This document shows positions 10,571 to 20,500 of a stretch of 21,282 bases of DNA, in pieces. Origin of the DNA: a virus; the IMG/VR virus record IMGVR_UViG_3300001589_000001, positions 15,811 to 37,092 of that record; one strand, written 5' to 3'. Made by a program: the position numbers and the translations under genes. The notes beneath the pieces are model-generated. The model saw only the letters and a program-made list of their open reading frames with translations. It did no database searches and was not told the DNA's origin. Position 1 is the first letter of the stretch; every line of letters starts with the position of its first letter.

Positions 10571-12849
10571 TGCCAAGAATCAGAGTGCCTATTAGTAACT
10601 TTCAATTTGGCGAAGTCAGTCCTAACTTAATTTCAAGAACTGATACTAATGTTTATCAAAACGCTGGATTACAAGTAGAGAACTTCTTTCTTAAAAACGA
10701 AGGTGGTTTAGCTAAACGATTTGGCACAAGCAAAGTTTATGAATTTGATACTGTCCCTGATACAGATAATTATATTCAACAACATAGATTAATTCCTTTT
10801 ATATTTTCTGACGATGAAAAGTATCTCATCTCAATGGAAGATGAAAAGATACGTTGCTTTTTTATTAATCCTACAAGTGGTGCTATTACTTTAGTAGATA
10901 CTATTGTTCAAGATTCAGAACAGTCACCAGCTACTTTGCCTTTTACTAAAAGTAATTTGCATGAGTTAACATACGCACAAACTGGCGACACGATGATTAT
11001 TGCTCATCAGAGCTTTATGCCTCGTATATTGTCTCGAACATCTCTTACTGATTTCCAAGTTACTACATTTGTTTATGACCAAAGTAGTGATGGTAGAAAA
11101 TTATTTCAGCCATACAATCAATTCCAAGTTGGTAATATGACGCTTGATCCTGCCGCTACTACTGGAAATACAGTTGTATGCGTAACAAGTGGTTCGTACT
11201 TTGACACGACTGGCTCTCAAAATGGTGGTGGGAATTATTTAGATAGTAAGCATGTTGGTGCTAGTCTTAAATATCAAGGCTCTGAAATACAGATTGTAAG
11301 TGTTCAATCTGCTACGCAGATAACTGGTAAGATTATTCGTGAACTGTATGTTGATTTGGATATTGATGCGTTTCGTTCAGTAGATGGTACTGCTGATCTT
11401 GAGGTAACGCATATCAATCACGGATTAAATACTGGAGATTCAATTACAATTTCAAGAGCAGGAACTATTGCAGGGATTACACCAGCAAATATTAATGGTG
11501 TAAGGACTGTGCAAGAGGTAGTGGATGCAAACCATTATTTTATTACCGCAGGAGCAAACGCAAACGCATCAATAGATGGTGGAGGTGCGCCTAGGATAAC
11601 TTCACACGCACCTACAACAGAGTGGTCTGAAGGCTCTTGGAGCGTCATTAGAGGCTATCCAGCCGCAGTTACCTTCCATGAGAACCGATTATGGTTTGGT
11701 GGCACTCTAGGGCAACCTGACGGAATATGGGCGAGTGTTACTAATGCATACTTTAACTTCGATGTTGGCGATGCTGAAGCTACAGACTCGTTAAATCTTA
11801 CCGCTAGTATTGGTGAGATTAATACAATACGTCACATTGTTTCTAACAGAGACTTGCAGATATTTACATCGTCATCTGAGTTCTACATTCCGTCTTTTAC
11901 TGCTGAACCTATTACGCCTACAAATGCACAGATTAAAAGGCAAACTCCTTTTGGCTCTAGTTATGTAAGACCGCAATCTTATGATGGTGCTACTGTTTAC
12001 ATTCAAGCTAACAACCAAGTGGTTCGTGAGTATCTTTATTCAGATTCAGAGGCGGCTTATGTTTCATCGGGTGTAAGTACACTGTCGCCACACTTAATAG
12101 TGCAACCAATACAGATGGCAGTTCTAAATGGTATGAACACAAGACCTGAGAGTTACTTGTTTTGCGTTTGTTTAGATGGAACTATTGCACTGTTTACATC
12201 TAATAGATCAGAGAAGCGTGCTGGTTGGACTAGGATTACAACCAATAATGGTGCTTTTCATTCTGTACAAGTAATTGATAACAGAATCTTTACTGTAACT
12301 AAATACAATAAAGGCAACGGCACTAATAAGTTTGTGCTTACAGAGTTTGATCCTATAAGAAACATGGATTTTTCTGTGTTGTATAGCGGATCAGCAGGAG
12401 TATTCGATGTCTCATCGCACTTTGATAACGGTGCTATTGTGTCTGTTGTTAATGGTACTGATTACTTGGGTAAATTTACAGTAGCTAATGGCAAGGTAGA
12501 TGTCTCTGCCGTACAACTAATAACGTCAGCAGAAATAGGTTATGAGTTTAATGTAGTTGCTGAAACAATGCCTATTGATGGCTCTATACAAGGTGGCCCT
12601 CTTACTGGGCAAGCAAGAAGTATTCACAAAGTTGTAGTTGATATGTCAAATACATTGGCAGTAAATGTTAACAGTCAGAACTTAGTCTTACGAAATGTTA
12701 CGGATGACTTGAGTTTAGGTAGAACTCCTTTTACTGGCAAAAAAGAGTTTAGATTTTTAGGTTACGATAAAGACCCGACAGTTACAATTTCACAAGCGTA
12801 TCCGTTGTCTTTAGATATTAATGGTTTGGTTGCGGAGGTATCTTTCTAA
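10570..12849 (+). CDS. Tail tubular protein B (T7 gp12-like nozzle)
   Basis: This 759-aa protein would form the hexameric nozzle of the short tail. The N-terminus NFQFGEVSPNLISRTDTNVYQNAGLQVENFF and the motif GYPAAVTFHENRLWFGGT (about 362-379) are hallmarks of the family. SNRDLQIFTSSSEFYIP and the TAEPITPTNAQIKRQTPFG segment also match. Residues about 275-335 (VTHINHGLNTGDSITIS ... INGVRTVQEVVDANHYFIT) look like an inserted small beta domain of the FCCH-like type common in phage structural proteins. AAGGA lies 8 nt before the start. Start and stop both overlap neighbouring genes (TAATG), so the tail and ejection genes are translationally chained. Confidence 0.92.
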   Translation: MPRIRVPISNFQFGEVSPNLISRTDTNVYQNAGLQVENFFLKNEGGLAKRFGTSKVYEFDTVPDTDNYIQQHRLIPFIFSDDEKYLISMEDEKIRCFFINPTSGAITLVDTIVQDSEQSPATLPFTKSNLHELTYAQTGDTMIIAHQSFMPRILSRTSLTDFQVTTFVYDQSSDGRKLFQPYNQFQVGNMTLDPAATTGNTVVCVTSGSYFDTTGSQNGGGNYLDSKHVGASLKYQGSEIQIVSVQSATQITGKIIRELYVDLDIDAFRSVDGTADLEVTHINHGLNTGDSITISRAGTIAGITPANINGVRTVQEVVDANHYFITAGANANASIDGGGAPRITSHAPTTEWSEGSWSVIRGYPAAVTFHENRLWFGGTLGQPDGIWASVTNAYFNFDVGDAEATDSLNLTASIGEINTIRHIVSNRDLQIFTSSSEFYIPSFTAEPITPTNAQIKRQTPFGSSYVRPQSYDGATVYIQANNQVVREYLYSDSEAAYVSSGVSTLSPHLIVQPIQMAVLNGMNTRPESYLFCVCLDGTIALFTSNRSEKRAGWTRITTNNGAFHSVQVIDNRIFTVTKYNKGNGTNKFVLTEFDPIRNMDFSVLYSGSAGVFDVSSHFDNGAIVSVVNGTDYLGKFTVANGKVDVSAVQLITSAEIGYEFNVVAETMPIDGSIQGGPLTGQARSIHKVVVDMSNTLAVNVNSQNLVLRNVTDDLSLGRTPFTGKKEFRFLGYDKDPTVTISQAYPLSLDINGLVAEVSF

Positions 12850-13298
12850 TGAGTTATATGATGGCGTTAACGGCAGTTTCAACTGGTCTTTCTGTAATGT
12901 CTTCTTTGAAAAAAGGAGGGATGGAACAGACTGCGTATCAGATGGACGCACAACAAGAAGAGTTGAGACTGGCACAAGAAAAGATTATTGCTCAACAACG
13001 AGCCAATGATCGAATTGCTGAACTAGATGTAAACCAAGCGGTAAACGAAGCGTATTTTGCTTTTCTTGGCAGGGATGTAAGTGATCAAAGTTACAAAGCT
13101 TTTATGAAAAAAAATCAAGAGACTGCTTTTTCAGATGTTAAGCGTAGCAATTATCAGTCACTACTTGAGCAAGGGCAAATAAGATACGCACGAGCGCAAG
13201 ACTTGCATCGTGGCAAAATGGCTAAAGAGAAATCAAAAGTAGATGCAATGAATAGTTTGGTTACTGGATTGTACAATTATAATACAATTAGTGTTTAA
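12849..13298 (+). CDS. Internal virion protein, T7 gp14-like
   Basis: This 149-aa protein sits between the nozzle and the two giant ejection proteins, the place of gp14. The N-terminal 20 residues (MSYMMALTAVSTGLSVMSSL) form a hydrophobic, Ala/Gly/Ser-rich segment as in gp14, which enters the outer membrane at ejection. The rest is a long Gln/Glu/Ala-rich helix (about 25-70) followed by a further helical part. GGAGG lies 10 nt before the ATG. Identification rests on position, size and architecture rather than on a sharp motif. Confidence 0.75.
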   Translation: MSYMMALTAVSTGLSVMSSLKKGGMEQTAYQMDAQQEELRLAQEKIIAQQRANDRIAELDVNQAVNEAYFAFLGRDVSDQSYKAFMKKNQETAFSDVKRSNYQSLLEQGQIRYARAQDLHRGKMAKEKSKVDAMNSLVTGLYNYNTISV

Positions 13299-13307
13299 GG
13301 GTTAATA

Positions 13308-16300
13308 ATGGCTGGTGTAATAAGAGAAGCTACAAAGTTTAGGAATCAACAAATTGGCGTTGTTAAAGCGTCAAGAGGTGCAGTTGATGTTCAAGACTCG
13401 GTAACTAAACTTGCTGACAATATTACTGCTATGGCAGTCAAAGAAGCTGGTATCACCGCAGAGCGTGAAGGAAAGACATTTGCTAAAAGTCTTAGTGAAA
13501 ATCAATTACGATCTATAAATCCAAAGACTGGAAAACCTGAAGCGTTTGACGCTATGCCAACAACTTACGGCAGAATAGCAAGAGATGCTTTTCAAGATAC
13601 AGTAAACACTCAATACGAGCAAAGCATAGCTTCAGAAATACAAGCTATGGCTAAAAGAACTGAGGCTCTATATCCTAACGATCCTGATAAATACGCCACT
13701 ACATTTGGCACAAACATAAACGTAATGAAGCAACACGCTACTGGTATCTACGCCAATCTTATTGATAGATATGGTTCTACATATTTAGCGTCAACAAAAT
13801 TAAGTATCCAGTCTGCTCAAATTAAAAAAGCTCAAACGCATCTTAAAGAAAATGTTTTAATTAGCTCAGAGCAAACCAGTCAAGCCATTACAAATATGTA
13901 TGGAGCAAATGCATCAGATCAAGACATAATAAATACCTATAATCTTCAAAAACAAATTATTGATAAGGGTAAAACTGGAAACGTATTAGGCCCTAACGAT
14001 TCGGCTAAAGCGTTTTCTTACCTAAACAATTCAATGGTTAAAGGTTCTATTACTAGATATGTGCTTACTGGTGCTGGTGTTGAAGATGACACAAAAAGGA
14101 AACTAATAACAAGCATTTCCAATAAACAAAAGTTACTTGATTATATTTTAGCTCCACAAGATACAAAGCTTTTGCAGTTTGATGATACTATTATAGTTGC
14201 TCCTAAGAGAACTGTAATGGGTACAGACGGCAAAACAGTAGTGTTGCCTGAAATGACAATGCGTGAATATGCTGAGTACACAAACGAAAGAATGGAAAAG
14301 CTTACTGATAGAGATGATGTAGTTTCATACTTAAAGAATACTATAACTACTGCTGACGTTATTAGAAATGAAGAAAACAATGAAGCTGAAATAAAAAATA
14401 AGATAAAAGAAAATAGTATTATTGATTCAGCTAATTCGGATATTAAAAAAAGCACTGATACTTTAGTTACTAATAATGAAACTTATGTTCCTACATTAAA
14501 GAAAATTGTACAAGGTCTTAACAAACTTGGGAATCAAACTACGCCATCTGCTGATGGTGTAAAAGCAAAAGTAAGCAAAGACAATTATGCTAAATCAGTA
14601 GATAAAGCTTACAAAGCTACTACTTACAGTTTGCTACGTTCAATTCTTCAACCAATAAAAGACAACAAAGAGCTTAAAGAAAAAACTATTAGTGCATTAA
14701 AACGCATAAGTGCTACTGGAGATGTAGATCAGTTACTTTACCTAACAGACGTTAGCGAAGAAGATCGTAAAGTTATTACTGAAGACCAGTTTAATTCTAT
14801 AAAAACGGCTTATAGAGAATTTAGATCGGTTTCTAATGCTAAAGATTTCCATCAAATTTTTGAGCCTACATTAAGTAACACTAGTTCGGCTATTATAACT
14901 GCTAATAACACAGACTCAAAGATTGAAGGCAATGAACTTAAAGTACTAAAGGCAGAAAAAACTAATCTATTGTTTAAGATCATAGATGATTCAAAAAAGG
15001 TAATGAGCGAAGCTAGTAACATTGATGTTATTAACAATTCTGAAGAAGTAAATAGGTTGTTAGATAAACGAATAGCTAAGTTTACTACAATGTTAAAAGA
15101 GCATGAGACGTTAAAAGACAAATCTCCGTACGACAGAAGTCAAATTATTAAAGCAAGAGATGCAGAAGTTGCCGCTATTATAAGAGGTTCATTTGGTCAT
15201 CTCTTAAGTCAAGTGGATACAGAATACACTTTTGAAGATTCGCAAGGAAAAGAAATTAAACGTAAGCTAACTAAACAAGATGTTGATAATTTAGCTAATG
15301 CGTTTGTAGTTGGTAAATCTGATTTAACAATATTGCCTAAAGAGTTTAAGCCATTAATAAATGGCATTACCAAAAACCAAGTAATGCTTACTAGCGATGC
15401 GGCATCAACAATGATGACTGAGCTTAAAGATTCTTTTGAAAGTGCTACTAAATCAGCTAGTAAAGATGCGGCTATACAACGAGGTTATGAAGATATAAAC
15501 GTAAAGAACGATGTAAAGAGCGAACAGATTGATGATATTATTAATGATTTAATCTGGAAAGACATAGAGCCTGACAAAACTAAGCGTGACCCTATGTGGT
15601 TTACCAAGACTCCATTTATAGATAACGAAACTGGTAAAGTTCATCCGTTATGGTCGAATGTAATTAATACTGCTATGGCACACAATAGATTGCCTGAGCC
15701 AATTGTAAGTCATTTGAATGGTCTTGGCGATGGTACTTTAGGTATTATTACAAGTGGCATGTCTGACGCTAATAAAGCAATAATTACAAATAGATATGAA
15801 AACGCTTTCAATGTTTACAAAGCATTAACTGCTTTTGAAGTAAACAATGGAGGGCAGATAGAAACCATTAACTTACTAGATGGCAATAAATTACTAGGCC
15901 ATAAGGTCGATAAGAAATCAATGGCTAGAGTTGAGTATGCTTTATCTGTAGCAAGGGTTAGTGGAGGTGATGGTCAAGCTACTGAGTTAATCAAACAATT
16001 GACTATGTTTAATGATGAAAAAGAACGTAGTGGTTTTAGAACAGTATTTTTAGATAACATTAACAATGCGTATCAAGAAGATAAAACCTTACCTAAACCT
16101 AGTAGCATACAAGCGGCAGTAGCTTTAACCACTAATAACCAAAGGTTAATAATGGAGCTTACTCCTTGGGCAACGGAACAAGTGTCTATAGGCAAAATAT
16201 CTAATCTTGATCAAATGGATGAGGCTATTAAAGAAAAGTTAAAAGAATATCAAATTCCAAGCCGTATTGTGTTTACAACAGTTAGTGATGGTGGAAGTTG

Positions 16301-17516
16301 GGATGGTAAAAATGGAACAATGGTATCTCCATTTGCTCTTTCTAAACGTCTATCTTCTGCAAAAATAGAGAAATTTATTACTCAATGGCAAACACAACTG
16401 CCCGAAGGGTTTACTTTTGCTAGAGCAGTAACGGAAGATTATATACGCAAACAAACTATTAAAGATCAACAACCTAATTTTATGTCCGTAGGAGGCATGG
16501 GTGGTAGTAACAAAGATGTCTTTGGTGCTTTCCAATCTAAAGATGTTTATGGAGATCAGCCAACGTATTTAATGCCTATGCCTAATTCGTCAATGGATGG
16601 CAAAATTACATATAGAGCAATTACAGTTGCTGATAATAATGGTGTTTTAGAAATGAAATACGTTATGGATCAATCAAGTGACAATGGATATATAGAATTT
16701 ACAGTCGATCAGGATATGATTAATGCTGGTGATCCGTTAAGTTCCGATCAACAACTCGAAGAAATAAATGCAGATATAAAATTAAAGAATGGACAGATTC
16801 AGAAGCTATCGCAAGACCCTGAGTTTCTTAATGTTAATTCTGACGCAGGAAAAGCAATAAGAAATAAAATTGTCTCATTAAAAACTAAAGTTCTTGAACA
16901 AGAAAAAAACAAAAAGATTCTAGAAACCCCATCTGAAACTGCACCTTCAAAAGATAACTCTGCTGAGATTGGCACTAATACAGATTTAATTTTAAACTCT
17001 ATGTCTTTGCTTGAAGTTCAAGAAGGATTTAATCCTAAACAATATAAAGATGGTAAAAATTTTAGCGTTGCTTTTGGCATGTACATTCCAGCACTCACTG
17101 TTGATGAAAGAAAACTAATCAAAAACATTAATAATGTAACTAAAGAAGAAGGCAGAGCAGTCCTTAAGGTTAAGGTAACTAAAATTATTAAAGGTTGGAA
17201 TAATATAACTGGCAATAAGTTTAGCAATCTTCCAATTAAAGCAAGAACCGCAATGGTTAGTATGGCTTATCAGCTTGATTTAACAAATATACAAAGCTCA
17301 AAAGCAAGAAAATCATGGCCTAAATTTTTAGCGGCAGTAAAAAAAGCAAGTACATTTGACTACAATAGTCCTGAACAAAAGGAAGCTCTTAAAGAAGCTT
17401 CAGGTCATATGCTTTATAATTACGAAGATGATGGTGTAACTGTTAAGAATCGTACATTGTGGTATCAACAAACGCCTAACAGGGCTGAAGAAATGTCTAA
17501 GGCATTATTAGGGTAA
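13308..17516 (+). CDS. Internal virion (ejection) protein, gp15-like, with C-terminal GH24 lysozyme domain
   Basis: This 1402-aa protein is mostly charged, helical and without cysteine-rich or membrane segments through residue ~1220, as in gp15-type periplasm-crossing proteins. Residues ~1228-1402 match T4-type lysozyme. E1239-GFNPKQYK-D1248 preserves the E-x8-D spacing of E11/D20. S1253 stands near the place of T26, with one residue fewer in the loop. PIKARTAMVSMAYQL matches the helix before the T4 'NMVFQMG' segment. W1385-YQQTPNRA is nearly identical to the T4 'WYNQTPNRA' motif. The role would be local peptidoglycan digestion during DNA entry. In T7 the murein hydrolase is instead an N-terminal transglycosylase of gp16. 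AAGGGT precedes the ATG. Confidence 0.88.
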   Translation: MAGVIREATKFRNQQIGVVKASRGAVDVQDSVTKLADNITAMAVKEAGITAEREGKTFAKSLSENQLRSINPKTGKPEAFDAMPTTYGRIARDAFQDTVNTQYEQSIASEIQAMAKRTEALYPNDPDKYATTFGTNINVMKQHATGIYANLIDRYGSTYLASTKLSIQSAQIKKAQTHLKENVLISSEQTSQAITNMYGANASDQDIINTYNLQKQIIDKGKTGNVLGPNDSAKAFSYLNNSMVKGSITRYVLTGAGVEDDTKRKLITSISNKQKLLDYILAPQDTKLLQFDDTIIVAPKRTVMGTDGKTVVLPEMTMREYAEYTNERMEKLTDRDDVVSYLKNTITTADVIRNEENNEAEIKNKIKENSIIDSANSDIKKSTDTLVTNNETYVPTLKKIVQGLNKLGNQTTPSADGVKAKVSKDNYAKSVDKAYKATTYSLLRSILQPIKDNKELKEKTISALKRISATGDVDQLLYLTDVSEEDRKVITEDQFNSIKTAYREFRSVSNAKDFHQIFEPTLSNTSSAIITANNTDSKIEGNELKVLKAEKTNLLFKIIDDSKKVMSEASNIDVINNSEEVNRLLDKRIAKFTTMLKEHETLKDKSPYDRSQIIKARDAEVAAIIRGSFGHLLSQVDTEYTFEDSQGKEIKRKLTKQDVDNLANAFVVGKSDLTILPKEFKPLINGITKNQVMLTSDAASTMMTELKDSFESATKSASKDAAIQRGYEDINVKNDVKSEQIDDIINDLIWKDIEPDKTKRDPMWFTKTPFIDNETGKVHPLWSNVINTAMAHNRLPEPIVSHLNGLGDGTLGIITSGMSDANKAIITNRYENAFNVYKALTAFEVNNGGQIETINLLDGNKLLGHKVDKKSMARVEYALSVARVSGGDGQATELIKQLTMFNDEKERSGFRTVFLDNINNAYQEDKTLPKPSSIQAAVALTTNNQRLIMELTPWATEQVSIGKISNLDQMDEAIKEKLKEYQIPSRIVFTTVSDGGSWDGKNGTMVSPFALSKRLSSAKIEKFITQWQTQLPEGFTFARAVTEDYIRKQTIKDQQPNFMSVGGMGGSNKDVFGAFQSKDVYGDQPTYLMPMPNSSMDGKITYRAITVADNNGVLEMKYVMDQSSDNGYIEFTVDQDMINAGDPLSSDQQLEEINADIKLKNGQIQKLSQDPEFLNVNSDAGKAIRNKIVSLKTKVLEQEKNKKILETPSETAPSKDNSAEIGTNTDLILNSMSLLEVQEGFNPKQYKDGKNFSVAFGMYIPALTVDERKLIKNINNVTKEEGRAVLKVKVTKIIKGWNNITGNKFSNLPIKARTAMVSMAYQLDLTNIQSSKARKSWPKFLAAVKKASTFDYNSPEQKEALKEASGHMLYNYEDDGVTVKNRTLWYQQTPNRAEEMSKALLG

Positions 17517-20500
17517 TGGCAGATTTTAATTTAGTATGGAATCCTTACGAGGATGACGAAGACGAAAAGCGTAGAATAAAATCTATGTTAAATCGCAATG
17601 CAGATACGTTTACTTCTGATTCTGCTGGTCAAGACTATCGTAAAGATGTTGTTGATTTAGACTCTGAAAGTACATTTGGTGATTTGTGGGCGGCACAAAT
17701 TGGTTATCAATACGACCCTATAGTTGAAGCGGCACATCGTTGGTATAAGTATAGTGATGATGATATAGACGTTGATTATGTGCCTTTGCAAAACATGGAG
17801 GGTTATGAAGAATTTAGGTCTAATTTAGTTGTTGCTAGAAACGAAGAAGAAGAAGCAGACATTAAGAGAGCGATTGACGAAAACAGAAATCGTAGAGCAG
17901 TAATGAGTGAGTTTGGGTTTGGTGCAAACTTGCTTGCTGGTGTATTAGACCCAATTAATTTACTTGCAGTACCTTTTGCTGGTGCTGGTTTTGTAACTGC
18001 TGGAGCAAGAACTGTTGGTGGGTTTGTTGGCAGAAGAGCTTTGGCTACTGGTGCTGGTGTAGGACTTACACAAGCAGGCTTAGAAGCGGCTCGTGCGCCA
18101 TTCGATCCTTTGAATACATGGCAAGAAACAGCACAGAATATTGGATTTGCTACTTTAGCTGGTGGAGTTATTGGTGGTTTAGTATCAATTCCTGCGGCTC
18201 GTAGGGTAGATGCTACTGCTAAAACAATTAAATCAACACGCAAAATAGCAAAAGCACATGAAGATTTAGTTGTTAATGATTTAGAAAAATTAGATATTGG
18301 CGATGGAACTCAAAGATCGCAACGTAGATATGGGGACGAAAGCGAAGAAACTATTAAAGCTGGTAAAAAGTTAATACCAAAAACATTGGAAAGACTTAAG
18401 GCTCAACTAGACGAAATGACTAAAGACCTCGACCCTACAGTTAGAGATAGATTACTTGATGAAATTGATGAGACTGGTGAAATTAGTAAAGCTACATTCA
18501 AAGAATTAGATAAATTTACTCAGACAAAAATAAGGGGTTCATTTGATCCTGACTTTTATTTTCACGGCACAAATGAAAAAACTACGTTTCGTGATGGTAA
18601 CCAAGGAGAGTTTGATACTCCTGCTTATGGTCAGGCTACATTAGATAGATTTATTGATGCTGATGGTAATTTAGTTATAAGAGCAACGCCTGATGATGTT
18701 AGAGGCGATAAACAAATTGGCGTTTCTTTAACTCAAGACCTTGATACTGCTATTAGCTACACCGCAGAAAAACATAAAGACCCAGCAATTCGTGCTAATA
18801 AAGGTGGTCGTTTGCCTGAGACAGTTGGTGGTGATGATGCAATTGTTTTTAAGATTAAAAAAGAAGCTATTGATGCAAGTAGATTAAAGCCTGAGGCAAT
18901 GGGTGAAATCTTAGTTGATGGCGATATAAAGATTGCTCCAAAAGATTTTGAAATAATTAGATATGGAAAGCACGCAGACAAAGGTCTTAAGCAAGACGGT
19001 AATGTAGGCAAGAGTGGTTTAGTTAATGTTCGTAAACAACTTAATAAAGAAACTAAAGACTTAGAAGATTTAACTACGGAAGGTAATTTAAGAACTATTG
19101 AAGATGCTAGAAACTCAGGCAAAGACCCTAAGAAACTAACATCTGATAATATGAAGCTAGTAGAAAGTTGGTTTACTAATAACGCTTTCTACACAAAGTT
19201 TCTTGCTACACCTTACAAGACAATAGTCCAAGGCAAATACCCAGTACAAGTTAAGAAGTACATGATTGAGCTTGCTATGGATAGTGGCGTTGCTCACATG
19301 GTTAACAAGTTAGGCGTATCATTTGGTAACTCAGTTTATCAAATGGCGGCTATGCGTAATGGTGAATGGGTCAAGGCTATGGATGATCTTATGATTATTT
19401 TTGGCAGATCAACAAACCAAGGCACAAGAAAAATACTGGACATTGCTGGTGGCCCTCGTGGTTTTGACGCGTGGGTTAAGGGCGTCAATAAGGAATATGT
19501 AAATGGCAATAAGCTTGGATTGTCTGACGTAGATAAAGAAGCATACGAAATAATGCATCAGTTTTGGAGTACTTGGGGTGCAAGACTTGAAGACACTGGC
19601 TTAATCGGCAACAAAACATTCTTTACTAATAAAACATTAAACAACGAAAGAGTAATTAAAGACATTGACGCTGATCTTGTTGTTTATCAAAAAGAATTAA
19701 AAGAAGGTATGGATGATTTTGCTACTAAAATTGATGGTATATCACGCAGTATTGCAGACTTAGAAATGAAATTCAAAACAATAGGTTTGAATAAAAAACA
19801 ACAGTCTACATTAGATAAACTATATGAAGTTTTAGAAAGATACGAAGTTCCTAGATATAATCCCTTCAAAAGTAAGAACAGAATCTATGGCTACAAAGCT
19901 CTCCTTAGAAAGAAGATAAGGATGGAGCGTGAAAACGCTGAAATGAAAACTCAATTAGACGAGCTAAGTGATACTAATCAGTCGTCAATAATGGCTAAAA
20001 ACGAAGAGAATATGTTTGCTCGTTTTTGGGATAGGGAAGCTATTGACGCTAACAGACCACAATTAGAAGCTATCTTTGTTAAATGGTATGAAGAAAACCC
20101 AAGCGTTACTGTGTTTGAAAACGGCAAATGGATTAAAAAAGATTTAAGTCGTGACCCTAGAGACATTGCTGAAAGAGCATCGTCTACTGTAGATACAATA
20201 ATGGGTATAGCTTCTAAAGACGCTACTGATGTAGATGTAGTTTACTATGGAATGGGTAAGTCAAAACATTTTAAGCACAGAGCAATCGATATACCTAACA
20301 AGCTGGTATTAGATTTTATTGTTAACGATCCTATGGCAGTTATGAAAGCGTACACAATGAGGGTTGCACCTCGCTATGAGTACGCAAAGAAACATAACAT
20401 GGCATCTTTGGATGATGTTTTAGATGATATTGATATTGAAATGTCTACCGCTGGTAAGAGTTTGGACGAAGCTAATAGAGTGCGAATGAACTATCAGCAT

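Noticed and set aside
17803-18243. 146-aa minus-strand frame within the last gene
   Set aside because: It lies fully opposite the strongly coding gp16-like frame, with low-complexity Ala/Pro/Lys content typical of antisense reading.
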